Shown here one piece after another: positions 43,618 to 52,026 of a stretch of 64,000 nt of DNA. The notes under the pieces are model-generated. The model saw only the letters and a list, made by a program, of their open reading frames with translations, was not told the DNA's origin and did not search any database. The stretch comes from Geodermatophilus ruber (GTDB lineage: Bacteria > Actinomycetota > Actinomycetes > Mycobacteriales > Geodermatophilaceae), in contig NZ_FOSW01000001.1 of assembly GCF_900114385.1 (NCBI RefSeq), positions 372,001 through 436,000 of the forward strand, in the 5' to 3' direction. A program made the position numbers and the translations under genes. Numbering within the stretch: the stretch's first letter is position 1; the number at the start of each line of letters is the position of its first letter.

Positions 43618-43628
43618 CGGAGCCTTTC

Positions 43629-44843
43629 TCATCGGGCCATCGCGGGGGCGGCCGCGTGCTCAGCGGGCACGTGCAGCACCCGCTGGAAGAGGAGGACGAC
43701 GACCGCGGCGATCGCGGCGGCGGCGGTCGCGACCAGGAAGGCGGCGTTGGCGCCGAAGACATCGACGACCTTACCGGCGGCCGAGGCACCGATCGCCACG
43801 CCCAGCCCGAGCGCGGTCCCGATCCAGGTGAACGCCTCGGTCGTGGCCGACCGGGGCACCAGGAGCTCGGCGAGGGTGAAGGAGCTGATCAGCGACGGCG
43901 AGACGGCCAGGCCGGCGACGATCACGAACGGGATCATCACCCAGATGTTGTGGACCAGGACCAGCGGGACGGTCAGCACGGTCAGCGCCGCGAGGACGAC
44001 GGCCAGCCGCGTGCGCAGCGGCGAGTGCCAGTGCACCACCCCCCAGCCGATGCCGCTGGCCATCGACCCGACGGCGAGGGCGGCGATCAGCACGCCGGAC
44101 AGCGGCATCGCGCCGACCTCGTCGGCGAAGGCGACCAGGGCGATCTCCAGCGTGCCGAGGATGGCGCCGACCGCCGCGCCGACGACGAACAGAACCCGGA
44201 TGCCGGGGCTGCGGATGGCGGACGGGCCGGTGCGCGCCGCGTGCCCGTGCGGGGGCGGCTCGGTGCGTCCCTGGGCGGCGAACAGCAGGCTGCCGACGAC
44301 GGCGAGGGCGAAGGCGGTGACCACGCCGGAGGTGGCGTGCCCGGTCGTGGAGAGGAAGGTGACCAGCACCGGGCCGACGATGAACACCAGCTCGTCGACG
44401 ACGGACTCCATCGCCAGCGCCGTCGGCAACCGGTGGGTGCCGCGCAGCAGGTGGGTCCACCGCACCCGGATCATCGAGGACACCGGCGGGATGCAGGCCC
44501 CGGCCAGCCCCGCGAAGACGAACACCGTCCACAGCGGCCAGTCCTGCTTGACCGCGGTCAGGAAGGCCACGCCGGAGACGACGAAGACCGCGAGCACCGG
44601 CAGCAGCGTGCGCCGCTGCCCGTGGGTGTCGGCCCAGCGCCCGATCAGCGGGCCGGAGAGCGCGGTGGTGACCGCGCCGGCCGCGGCGACGGCGCCGCCG
44701 AGGCCGTAGGACCCGGTCTCGTCGGCCACCAGCAGCACGCAGCCCAGGCCCACCATCGACAGCGGCAGCCGCCCGATGAACGCGGCCAGCACCATGGGCA
44801 GCGCGTGCGGCGTGCGCAGCACGTGCAGGTAGGGATTGGGCAC
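43629..44843 (-). CDS. MFS transporter
   Basis: 404-residue permease with 12 predicted membrane helices. The loop between helices 2 and 3 reads GPLIGRWADTHGQRRTLLP, the MFS motif A (GxxxDRxGRR-like). No specificity-determining motif is evident; drug or metabolite efflux is most likely. GTG start at 44843. It is followed without gap by the rhodanese and acVLRF1 genes and preceded by the pckG terminator. Confidence 0.9.
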   Translation of the reverse strand: MPNPYLHVLRTPHALPMVLAAFIGRLPLSMVGLGCVLLVADETGSYGLGGAVAAAGAVTTALSGPLIGRWADTHGQRRTLLPVLAVFVVSGVAFLTAVKQDWPLWTVFVFAGLAGACIPPVSSMIRVRWTHLLRGTHRLPTALAMESVVDELVFIVGPVLVTFLSTTGHATSGVVTAFALAVVGSLLFAAQGRTEPPPHGHAARTGPSAIRSPGIRVLFVVGAAVGAILGTLEIALVAFADEVGAMPLSGVLIAALAVGSMASGIGWGVVHWHSPLRTRLAVVLAALTVLTVPLVLVHNIWVMIPFVIVAGLAVSPSLISSFTLAELLVPRSATTEAFTWIGTALGLGVAIGASAAGKVVDVFGANAAFLVATAAAAIAAVVVLLFQRVLHVPAEHAAAPAMAR

Positions 44844-44966
44844 GGTGGGCGGGGCCTGTCGTCGGGGTGTGCGGGACGGGCGTACTGCGGGTCACGCTAA
44901 CCGACGTCGTCCGGTCCAGCCGGGCGACGCGCGATCGTCCCTGGTCGGGACGGACCCGGTCAGCGC

Positions 44967-45008
44967 CGAGGCCCCGCTCCGGTCGGCGTCGACCGGTGCG
45001 GGGCCTCG
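44967..45008 (-). terminator. Strong terminator of pckG
   Basis: 19-nt arms at 44967-44985 and 44990-45008 pair with a single T-T mismatch around a 4-nt loop (outer part CGAGGCCCCGC). It lies 60 bp beyond the pckG stop on the minus strand and ahead of the MFS gene, so it separates the two transcripts. Confidence 0.75.
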
Positions 45009-45068
45009 CAGGCCCCCTCCAGGGCACCGCCCCGAGCGTGCGAGGGGTGGGGAGGAGGGGGTCCTTTC

Positions 45069-46883
45069 TCAGCCGAGCCGGTGCTTGAGGATCTCCAGCT
45101 CGTCCCACATGGTGCTGGGCAGCTTGTCGCCGAACTTCTCGAACCACTCGGTGATCTGCGGGACCTCGGCCAGCCACTCGTCGCGGTCGACGGCGAGGGC
45201 CTTGCCCACCTGCTCCGGCGTCATGTCCAGGCCCGAGACGTCGAGCGAGTCCGCCGTCGGCACGTGGCCGATCGGCGTCTCCTCGGCGGCCGCGGAGCCC
45301 TCGAGGCGCTCGACGACCCACTTGAGGACCCGGCTGTTCTCGCCGAAGCCCGGCCACAGGAAGCCGCCGTCCTCGTCGCGGCGGAACCAGTTCACGTAGA
45401 AGATCCGCGGCAGCTTGGTGGCGTCGTGCTGCTTGCCGGTCTCGACCCAGTGGCCGAAGTAGTCACCGGCGTTGTAGCCGATGAACGGCAGCATGGCGAA
45501 CGGGTCGCGGCGGACGACGCCGACCGCACCGGTGGCCGCGGCGGTGGTCTCCGAGGAGAGCGTCGCGCCCATGAAGACGCCGTGGTTCCAGTCCCGGGCC
45601 TCGGTGACCAGCGGGATCGTGGTCTTGCGGCGGCCGCCGAAGAGGATCGCCGAGATCGGCACGCCCTTCGGGTCGTCGTACTCCGGCGCCAGGATCGGGC
45701 ACTGGGTGATCGGCGTGCAGAACCGGCTGTTCGGGTGGCTGGAGGGCTCGTCGCTCTCCGGCGTCCAGTCCCGGCCCTTCCAGTCGGTCAGGTGCGCCGG
45801 GGGCTCGTCGGTCATGCCCTCCCACCAGATGTCGCCGTCGTCGGTGAGGGCGACGTTGGTGAAGACCGAGTTGCCCTTCTCGATCGTGCGCATCGCGTTG
45901 GGATTGGTGTCCCAGCCGGTGCCCGGCGCGACACCGAACAGGCCGTACTCGGGGTTGAGCGCGTAGAGCCGGCCGTCCTCGCCGAAGCGCATCCAGGCGA
46001 TGTCGTCGCCGAGGGTCTCGACCTTCCAGCCCGGGATGGTGGGCTCGAGCATCGCCAGGTTGGTCTTGCCGCAGGCGCTCGGGAAGGCCGCCGCGATGTA
46101 GTAGACCTTCTGCTGCGGGCTGGTCAGCTTCAGGATCAGCATGTGCTCGGCCAGCCAGCCCTCGTCGCGGGCCATCACCGAGGCGATGCGCAGCGAGTAG
46201 CACTTCTTGCCCAGCAGCGCGTTGCCGCCGTAGCCGGAGCCGTAGGACCAGATCATCCGCTCCTCGGGGAACTGGACGATGTACTTGGTGGCGCTGCAGG
46301 GCCACGGGACGTCGGCCTGACCCGGCTCGAGCGGGGCGCCCACGGAGTGCATGGCCGGGACGAACGGGCGGTCGGTGCCCATCGCCTCGAGGATGTGGCT
46401 GCCGATGCGGGCCATGACGCGCATGGAGACGACGACGTACTCGGAGTCGGTGAGCTCGACACCGAACATCGGGTTCTCGGCCTCGACCGGACCCATGCAG
46501 AACGGGATGACGTACATCGTCCGGCCGCGCATGCACCCGCGGTACAGCTCGGTCATGATCGACTTCATCTCGTTCGGGTCCATCCAGTTGTTGGTGGGAC
46601 CCGCGTCGGCCTCGTCGACCGAGCAGATGAAGGTGCGGTCCTCGACGCGCGCCACGTCACTGGGGTCGGAGGCGCACCAGAAGGAGTTGGGCTTGGCCTC
46701 CAGCCGGGTGAAGGTGCCGGCGGCGACCAGCTGCTCGGTGAGGCGCTCCCACTCCTCGTCACTCCCGTCGACCCACACGACCCGGTCCGGAGTCGTCAGC
46801 TCGGCCATCTCCTGCACCCACGCCAGCAGCCGGGCGTGCGTGGTGGGGGCATTCTCGAGACCGGGTGTGGTCACGGAAGTCAC
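45069..46883 (-). CDS. pckG: Phosphoenolpyruvate carboxykinase (GTP)
   Basis: 604-residue gluconeogenic enzyme converting oxaloacetate and GTP to PEP. The kinase P-loop with the hyper-reactive Cys is [12 protein letters not shown]; the metal site is in the LGDDIAWM segment; PEP/GTP-site residues follow in NWFRRDEDG. Length matches GTP-type PEPCK. GTG at 46883 is chosen with GGAG about 5 nt upstream; it removes a non-conserved 12-residue extension. It is monocistronic, with palindromes in its promoter region. Confidence 0.96.
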   Translation of the reverse strand: MTSVTTPGLENAPTTHARLLAWVQEMAELTTPDRVVWVDGSDEEWERLTEQLVAAGTFTRLEAKPNSFWCASDPSDVARVEDRTFICSVDEADAGPTNNWMDPNEMKSIMTELYRGCMRGRTMYVIPFCMGPVEAENPMFGVELTDSEYVVVSMRVMARIGSHILEAMGTDRPFVPAMHSVGAPLEPGQADVPWPCSATKYIVQFPEERMIWSYGSGYGGNALLGKKCYSLRIASVMARDEGWLAEHMLILKLTSPQQKVYYIAAAFPSACGKTNLAMLEPTIPGWKVETLGDDIAWMRFGEDGRLYALNPEYGLFGVAPGTGWDTNPNAMRTIEKGNSVFTNVALTDDGDIWWEGMTDEPPAHLTDWKGRDWTPESDEPSSHPNSRFCTPITQCPILAPEYDDPKGVPISAILFGGRRKTTIPLVTEARDWNHGVFMGATLSSETTAAATGAVGVVRRDPFAMLPFIGYNAGDYFGHWVETGKQHDATKLPRIFYVNWFRRDEDGGFLWPGFGENSRVLKWVVERLEGSAAAEETPIGHVPTADSLDVSGLDMTPEQVGKALAVDRDEWLAEVPQITEWFEKFGDKLPSTMWDELEILKHRLG

Positions 46884-47005
46884 GGCGTCTCCATCCTCTG
46901 GGTACGCCGGGCGGAACACGCCGGCGTTGGTGCAATCTGCGCTGAGGCTGTCACCGGCCCACCGGTGAACGACGGGTGGCGAGCCGGTCGCGACAGACTA
47001 CAAGC

Positions 47006-47039
47006 GGGAACATTCCCCTGTAACCGTGAGAGATGTTAC
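47006..47039. promoter_or_regulatory. Palindromes upstream of pckG
   Basis: GGGAA-CA-TTCCC (47006-47017) is a perfect 12-bp palindrome, and GTAAC (47020-47024) faces GTTAC (47035-47039) across 10 bp. Both are in the 206-bp gap ahead of pckG and after the SRPBCC gene, where regulation by carbon source would be expected. The proteins binding them are not identified. Confidence 0.4.
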
Positions 47040-47089
47040 GTATAGGACGTCTACCTTGCGGGCCGGAAGACCCTGGCGGGGCCCGCCGG

Positions 47090-47599
47090 TCAGCCGGCCG
47101 CGGTCCCCCCGTACCCCGGGCCGACCTCGGCGAGGAAGGCGTCCCAGTCGGCGGGCTGGGGGCGGCCGGAGACCTCGGCCTCGAGCTTGTCGAGGTACCA
47201 GTGCCATCCGGTGGCGACGTCGGGGATCCCGTGCTCGGTGCGGAAGTCCTGGGTGAACAGCAGCGTGGTGCGGTCGCCGTCGGTGGACAGGTCCAGCTCC
47301 ACCCGCCAGTACTCCTCGCCCGCCCAGTCCAGCACCAGACGGCGGGGCGGGTCGCACTCGAGGATCGTCATCCGCTCGCCGACCGGCTCGTCCTCGAAGG
47401 TCATGGTGAACACGCCGGTGCCGCCGGGACCACGGTCGCCGTCGTAGGTGCCGATCCAGCGCGCCAGCCGCTCCGGCTCGGTGAGCGCCGCCCAGACGTC
47501 CTCGATCGGGTCGGGCCACGATCGGCGGAAGCGCAGCCGGCGGGTGCCGTCCGCGCGCTCGGCGATCTCCCCGCGGCGGGTGTCGAGGTCCTCGGTCAT
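47090..47599 (-). CDS. SRPBCC (AHSA1-like) protein paired with ArsR regulator
   Basis: 169-residue START-like protein of the Aha1-C/CalC branch. The pattern RFRRSWPDPIEDVWAALTEP, then WIGTYDGD and the final helix DWDAFLAEVGPG, are typical. ATG at 47599 overlaps the stop of the ArsR gene (ATGA), so the two are translationally coupled. Such ArsR-SRPBCC pairs are very common in actinobacteria; the ligand is unknown. Confidence 0.88.
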   Translation of the reverse strand: MTEDLDTRRGEIAERADGTRRLRFRRSWPDPIEDVWAALTEPERLARWIGTYDGDRGPGGTGVFTMTFEDEPVGERMTILECDPPRRLVLDWAGEEYWRVELDLSTDGDRTTLLFTQDFRTEHGIPDVATGWHWYLDKLEAEVSGRPQPADWDAFLAEVGPGYGGTAAG

Positions 47600-47925
47600 G
47601 TCGGCTCCCCACTCGTCCGTGCCCGCCGGCCGCGGGCGATCTCGGTGTCCAATGCGTCGAACCGCTGGGCCCACAGGTCGCGGTAGGGCTCCAGCCAGGC
47701 GTCGAGCTCCCGCAGCGGGCGTGGGTCGAGCGCGTAGAGGCGCCGCCGCCCATCCTCCCGGCAGGTGACCAGGCCGGCCTCCCGCAGCACGCGCAGGTGT
47801 CGGCTGATCGCCGGCCGGCTCACCCGGAACCGGCCGGCCAGCTCGCCGGCGGCCAGCTCGCCCTGGGCCAGCAGGCCGAGCAGCTGCCGGCGGGTCGGGT
47901 CGGCCAGCGCCGCGAGCGCTTCCAC
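47596..47925 (-). CDS. ArsR family transcriptional regulator
   Basis: 109-residue winged-helix regulator. EALAALADPTRRQLLGLLA opens the domain, the recognition helix is in RVSRPAISRHLRVLREAG and the wing in REDGRRRLY. No metal-binding Cys is present, so it is not an arsenic sensor. GTG at 47925 is selected from the conserved N-terminus, since the GTAAC/GTTAC palindrome sits immediately upstream; a longer reading from 47994 would run through it. No ribosome site is visible, so a leaderless start is possible. Confidence 0.82.
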   Translation of the reverse strand: MEALAALADPTRRQLLGLLAQGELAAGELAGRFRVSRPAISRHLRVLREAGLVTCREDGRRRLYALDPRPLRELDAWLEPYRDLWAQRFDALDTEIARGRRARTSGEPT

Positions 47926-47935
47926 GGTGAGACGT

Positions 47936-47951
47936 GTAACACATCGGTTAC
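47936..47951. promoter_or_regulatory. Palindrome at the ArsR start, likely autoregulatory operator
   Basis: GTAAC (47936-47940) and GTTAC (47947-47951) form an inverted repeat with a 6-bp centre, 11 bp from the ArsR start codon. ArsR repressors usually bind 12-2-12 or shorter palindromes over their own promoter. The same half-sites recur at 47020-47039. Confidence 0.5.
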
Positions 47952-47999
47952 GTTTTCGGTCAGGGATTCGGCGTCGGCCGCGGCGGGCAGGCACGGCTC

Positions 48000-48221
48000 A
48001 TGAGGGTCACCGATCCCGATGTCCCGGACCCGCTCAACGATCCGCGCGCCCGACAGGCCGACCCCGGCGCCTACGGCCAGGGCGAGGACCTCGCCTCGAC
48101 CGCGGACGACCCCGCGGTCACCGGCGAGGAGGAGCTGGCCGCCGGGCGGACCGAGACCGACGACGCCGGGGGTGGGGACGTGACCGGCGGGGCGGTCCCG
48201 GAGTCGCCGCCGCCGCACTGA
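48000..48221 (+). CDS. Small acidic disordered protein, 73 aa
   Basis: Unrecognised. The product has Asp, Glu, Gly, Pro and Ala in more than half of its positions, no Cys, no hydrophobic segment, and repeated DP turns at the N-terminus. It resembles the small protein at 5213-5401 in composition but not by alignment. ATG at 48000 has only a weak ribosome site. Divergent from the ArsR gene and followed by another small gene 79 bp later. Confidence 0.5.
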   Translation: MRVTDPDVPDPLNDPRARQADPGAYGQGEDLASTADDPAVTGEEELAAGRTETDDAGGGDVTGGAVPESPPPH

Positions 48222-48300
48222 GACCGGGCGGTCCGTTTGCCGCCCCGCCGTCCGGGCACCCCTCGGGCCCCGAACGGCTCGGACGACCTGGAGGGCTGCG

Positions 48301-48543
48301 ATGACCAGCGGTGGCACGGACTTCGCCGACGTCACCTACGACCTGATCTCGGTCCAGTACCACGCGCTCAAGGCGGGGAAGCACAACGACCAGTACATCC
48401 GCGACGCGGAGGGCGCCGGCCTGGACGACGTCGCGGGCTTCTTCCGCGAGATCCAGGAACAGGACGCGGCCCGCGCCCGGCGCTGCCACGAGTTCCTGCG
48501 CCGGCTGTCCGGCACCGAGCAGGGCGGTCCGGCGACGCGCTAG
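48301..48543 (+). CDS. Small helical protein, ferritin-like pattern, 80 aa
   Basis: 80-residue protein with two amphipathic helices. The pattern YDLISVQYHALKAGKHNDQY then ADGAGL-type turn and FFREIQEQDAARARRCHEFL resembles small bacterial proteins with a ferritin-like half-bundle, in which Tyr, His and Glu recur at helix positions. Metal binding is conceivable but the classical ExxH pair is absent. ATG at 48301 follows GGAGGGCTGCG, a good ribosome site. Function unknown. Confidence 0.6.
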   Translation: MTSGGTDFADVTYDLISVQYHALKAGKHNDQYIRDAEGAGLDDVAGFFREIQEQDAARARRCHEFLRRLSGTEQGGPATR

Positions 48544-48591
48544 CGGACCGACCCTGCCGGGCGCCGACCGGACACCGAACGCACGGGCAGG

Positions 48592-49563
48592 ATGGGCGGC
48601 GTGATCCAGACGCCGCTCACCCGCAGGTTCGATCTCCGCACCCCGGTCGTCGGGGCCCCGATGGCCGGGGTGGCCGGCGGGGCGCTGGCCCGCGCGGTCT
48701 CCGCGGCCGGCGGGCTCGGGATGATCGGTGTGGGCAACGCCGCCACGCCGGAGTTCGTCGCCGAGCAGGCCGCGTTGCCCGCGGCCGACGAGCTCCCGTT
48801 CGGCGTCGGGCTGATGGCCTGGGTGCTCGCCGACCACCCGGAGCTGCTGGAGGCGACCATCGCCGCGCGGCCGTCGCTGGTGTCGATCTCCTTCGGCGAC
48901 CCGGCGCCGTTCACCGGCCCGTTGCACGAGGCCGGCATCGCCGTCGCGACGCAGGTCAACACGGTCGCCGACGTGGAGCGGGCGCTGGCGGCGGGTGTCG
49001 ACGTCCTGGTGGCCCAGGGCACCGAGGCCGGCGGGCACACCGGGCACCGGGCGACGCTGCCGCTGCTGCAGGAGGTGCTCGCGCTGGCCGACCGGCCGGT
49101 GCTCGCGGCCGGCGGCATCGCCACCGGCCGGGGCATGGCCGCCGCGCTGGCGGCCGGCGCCGCCGGGGTCTGGATCGGCACGCCGCTGCTGGCCTGCCCG
49201 GAGGCGCTCAACTCCCCCGCCGCCCGGGCGCGGGCCTGCGCCGCCGCCGGGGAGGACACCGTGCTCACCCGGGCGTTCGACGTCGCGCAGGGGCTGGCCT
49301 GGCCGGAGCGCTGGCCCGGCCGTGCCCTGGTCAACGACTTCAGCCGGACCTGGCACGGCCGGGAGGGCGCGCTCGCCGGGGACGCCGCGGCGCGGGCCCG
49401 CGTGGTCGAGGCCCGCGCGACCGGCGACCTGGACGCGGCGCCGCTCTACGCCGGCGAGGCGATCGGCCTGGTCACGGCCGAGCGCTCCGCCGGCGACACC
49501 GTCCGGGAGATGGACGCCGAGGCGCAGCGAGCGCTGCGCGCAGCGGCGTCCCTGCTGGACTGA
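48592..49563 (+). CDS. Nitronate monooxygenase (2-nitropropane dioxygenase-like)
   Basis: 323-residue FMN-dependent TIM-barrel enzyme. PVVGAPMAGVAGG near the start, the GTEAGGHTGH loop with the catalytic His, and AAGGIATGRGMAAALAAGA phosphate-binding segment are class hallmarks. It detoxifies propionate 3-nitronate or acts on related nitro compounds or as NAD(P)H:quinone reductase. ATG at 48592; GTG at 48601 is a plausible alternative. Converges with the DsbA-like gene. Confidence 0.9.
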   Translation: MGGVIQTPLTRRFDLRTPVVGAPMAGVAGGALARAVSAAGGLGMIGVGNAATPEFVAEQAALPAADELPFGVGLMAWVLADHPELLEATIAARPSLVSISFGDPAPFTGPLHEAGIAVATQVNTVADVERALAAGVDVLVAQGTEAGGHTGHRATLPLLQEVLALADRPVLAAGGIATGRGMAAALAAGAAGVWIGTPLLACPEALNSPAARARACAAAGEDTVLTRAFDVAQGLAWPERWPGRALVNDFSRTWHGREGALAGDAAARARVVEARATGDLDAAPLYAGEAIGLVTAERSAGDTVREMDAEAQRALRAAASLLD

Positions 49564-49597
49564 GAAGGAACCCGAATCAGGACGGACGGGGTCCGCT

Positions 49598-50290
49598 TCA
49601 GACCGCGCAGCTGTCGTCGGTGCAGCCTTCCGCGGCCGGCACCGTGACCAGCGGGTGGGCGTCGGCCCAGGCCCGCTCGAGGATCTGCAGCAGCAGCTCG
49701 GCCGGCTGGGCGCCGGCGGCACCGTACTTGCGGTCGACGACGAAGAACGGGACGCCGGTCGCGCCGAGCGCCTGCGCCGTCCGGCCGTCCTCGACGACCG
49801 CCGGGCGGAACCGGTGGTCACCCAGCGCGGCCCGCACCTCGGCCTCCTCCAGGCCCACCTCGGCGGCGAGCCCGACGAGGGAGTCGACGTCGAAGACCGA
49901 GCGCCCCTCCTCGAAGTGGGCGTGCAGCAGCCGCTCCTTCATCGCGCCCTGGAGGCCGCGCTCGGCGGCGAGGTGGATCAGCTCGTGCGCGAGCAGCGTG
50001 TTGCCGCTGATGCCCTCGGCGAGGTGGTACTCCAGGCCCTCACCGGCCGCGGTCTCCTCGACGTGCCGCATCATCGCCTGCATCTCCTCGACCGGCCGCC
50101 CGTACTTGGCGGCCAGCGACGGCAGGGTCGCGTGCGTCTCGCCCTCGGGGATGGTCGGGTCGAGCTGGAAGGAGCGCCAGACGACCTCGACCTGGTCGCG
50201 GTGCGGAAACTTCTCGAGCGCGGTCTCGAGACGGCGCTTGCCGATGAAGCACCACGGACAGACGACGTCGGACCAGACCTCTACCTGCAT
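49598..50290 (-). CDS. DsbA family oxidoreductase (FrnE-like, cytoplasmic)
   Basis: 230-residue thioredoxin-fold protein with helical insert. The active site is CPWC (Cys11-Cys14) right at the N-terminus, in VWSDVVCPWCFIGKRRLE; cis-Pro is in GATGVPFFVVD. No signal peptide exists, so it is the intracellular FrnE/2-hydroxychromene isomerase-like branch that assists thiol redox balance. The C-terminal TDDSCAV holds a third Cys. ATG at 50290, 28 bp after the CDF gene end on the same strand. Confidence 0.9.
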   Translation of the reverse strand: MQVEVWSDVVCPWCFIGKRRLETALEKFPHRDQVEVVWRSFQLDPTIPEGETHATLPSLAAKYGRPVEEMQAMMRHVEETAAGEGLEYHLAEGISGNTLLAHELIHLAAERGLQGAMKERLLHAHFEEGRSVFDVDSLVGLAAEVGLEEAEVRAALGDHRFRPAVVEDGRTAQALGATGVPFFVVDRKYGAAGAQPAELLLQILERAWADAHPLVTVPAAEGCTDDSCAV

Positions 50291-50318
50291 GCCCGGCGCA
50301 ACCTCCCCACACCGGACG

Positions 50319-51350
50319 TCATTCCTTGTGCGTTCGACTCTTCCCACTGGTACCGGTGGGGTCCAGGAAGACGTACCGGACGCCGGGGTGCCGGGCGACC
50401 AGTCGGCGCTCGGCCTCGTCTGCGGTGCGCTCGATGTCGGTCGAGGTCGCGTCGTCGGCGAAGTCGACCTTGGCCGCCACGACCAGCTGGCCGGGGCCGA
50501 TGACCGAGGTGACCAGGAGCGGGACGTCCTCGACGTGCGGTAGGGCGGCGATCTCGCGCCGCAGCTCCTCTTCGATCTGCGGGGAGGCCGCCTGACCGAT
50601 GAGCAGCGAGGCGTTGGCCCGGGCCAGCGCGTAGGCCACCCCGAGCAGCAGCACACCGATCGTCACCGCTGCGAGGCCGTCCCAGAGCGGGTCGCCGGTC
50701 AGGTGCTCCAGGAAGAGCCCCAGCGCGGCCAGCACCAGGCCGATCAGGGCCGCGCTGTCCTCGAACGTCACCGCCTTGACGGTCGTGTCGGTGGTGGTGG
50801 CCAGGTAGCGGCCCGGGCTGACCCGCAGCCGGCGGGCCGCGCCCCGCACCTGGCGGACCGCTTTCAGCCACGAGAGCCCCTCGAGGACGAACGACACCGC
50901 CAGGACGACGTAGGAGATCCGCGGGTCGCCCTGCTCCTCGCCGCCGACGATCGTCGCGATGCCCTGCCAGATGGAGAAGCCGGCACCCAGGGTGAAGGTG
51001 GCCAGCGCGGCGAGGAAGGCCCAGAAGTAGGTCTCCCGGCCGTAGCCGAAGGGGTGCTTGTCATCGGCGGGGCGGTTGCCGCGCTTGAGGGCGACGAACA
51101 GCAGCACCTCGGTGATGGTGTCGGCGAGCGAGTGCGCCGCCTCCGAGAGCATCGCCGAGGAGTGGCTGATCAGGCCGCCGATCAGCTTCGCGATCGCGAT
51201 GCCGAGGTTGGCGATCCCGGCGACGACCACGGTGGCGGTGCTCTCGCCGCCCGAGCCGTGCTCGGGGCCGCCGACGTCGCCCTGCACCGGCGGCGCCGGC
51301 GGCCCCGGTGTGACGACGGACCGCTCGGACGGCGCCCCGGGCATGGTCAT
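50319..51350 (-). CDS. Cation diffusion facilitator transporter (ZnT9/SLC30A9-like)
   Basis: 343-residue metal exporter with six membrane helices. Helix 2 has SSAMLSEAAHSLADT and the later helix has TFEDSAALIGL, the EDSAA variant that marks the SLC30A9-like CDF branch in place of the usual HxxxD. The C-terminal domain (about 265-335) is the usual ferredoxin-like metal-sensing module. Zn or Mn efflux is likely. ATG at 51350 is chosen; ATG at 51344 and at 51383 are also in frame. A 38-bp duplicated block lies just upstream. Confidence 0.88.
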   Translation of the reverse strand: MTMPGAPSERSVVTPGPPAPPVQGDVGGPEHGSGGESTATVVVAGIANLGIAIAKLIGGLISHSSAMLSEAAHSLADTITEVLLFVALKRGNRPADDKHPFGYGRETYFWAFLAALATFTLGAGFSIWQGIATIVGGEEQGDPRISYVVLAVSFVLEGLSWLKAVRQVRGAARRLRVSPGRYLATTTDTTVKAVTFEDSAALIGLVLAALGLFLEHLTGDPLWDGLAAVTIGVLLLGVAYALARANASLLIGQAASPQIEEELRREIAALPHVEDVPLLVTSVIGPGQLVVAAKVDFADDATSTDIERTADEAERRLVARHPGVRYVFLDPTGTSGKSRTHKE

Positions 51351-51398
51351 GGCCGCTGCCGTGCCCCACGCGGCGCCGGTCAACCCTCCGCCGACGCG

Positions 51399-51521
51399 GC
51401 GGCTCAGCCGGTCAGGGGGACGGCACCTGGCCGCGGGGGTCGTGCCGAGTGGGGCCCGGAGGGTTCCGCGCAGGCGCGACGATGCGGCTCAGCCGGTCAG
51501 GGGGACGGCACCTGGCCGCGG
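51399..51521. repeat. Two direct copies of a 38-bp block, 85 bp apart
   Basis: 51399-51436 and 51484-51521 are identical over 38 bp, starting GCGGCTCAGCCGG and ending CCTGGCCGCGG. The spacer is 47 bp. The block lies between the CDF start and the FKBP end. It looks like a recent local duplication in a non-coding segment, or a regulatory repeat ahead of the CDF gene. Confidence 0.85.
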
Positions 51522-51543
51522 TGTCGTCCGGAGGACGACGATG

Positions 51544-51921
51544 TCACCGCACACCGACGAGGTCGACGACGAAGACGAGCGTGGCCCCCGGCTTGATGAC
51601 CCCGCCGGCGCCACGGTCGCCGTAGGCCTTGTGCGGCGGGATGGTGAGCCGGCGCCGGCCGCCGACCCGCATGCCGGTGATGCCCTCGTCCCAGCCCTGG
51701 ATGACCATGCCGACGCCGAGCCGGAACTCCAGCGGGTCGCCGCGGTCCCAGGAGGCGTCGAACTGCTCGCCGCCGTCGTGGGTGACCCCGACGTAGTGGG
51801 CCTGCACCAGGCTGCCCGGCGTGGCCTCCGCGCCCTCGCCGACGACGAGGTCCTCGACGACCAGGTCGGCGGGCGCGGGGCCGGTGGGCGGCTCGACGTC
51901 GGGGCGGGTCGGTTCGGCCAC
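51544..51921 (-). CDS. FKBP-type peptidyl-prolyl cis-trans isomerase
   Basis: 125-residue cytoplasmic foldase. The FKBP core appears as VQAHYVGVTHDGGEQFDASWD, then FRLGVGMVIQGWDEGITGM and GGRRRLTIPPHKAYGDRGAGG, containing the Tyr, Asp, Val-Ile, Trp and Tyr positions that line the proline-binding pocket. No signal peptide. GTG at 51921 is chosen from the shared VAEPTRPDVEPP-like N-terminus of actinobacterial relatives. Single gene. Confidence 0.95.
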   Translation of the reverse strand: MAEPTRPDVEPPTGPAPADLVVEDLVVGEGAEATPGSLVQAHYVGVTHDGGEQFDASWDRGDPLEFRLGVGMVIQGWDEGITGMRVGGRRRLTIPPHKAYGDRGAGGVIKPGATLVFVVDLVGVR

Positions 51922-52026
51922 GGTGGGTCTCCTCGGGTGGCTGGGGATGCCGGGCGGTCCCCGACACGCTCTCCCCATCCAAACAGCGGTTCCGCGACCC
52001 CGCCGACCGGGCTAGCGTCGGCCCGC

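Noticed and set aside
51058-52026. N-terminal extension of the VOC frame
   Set aside because: It reads through the antisense of the CDF start, the 38-bp repeats and FKBP; the VOC fold starts at 52027.
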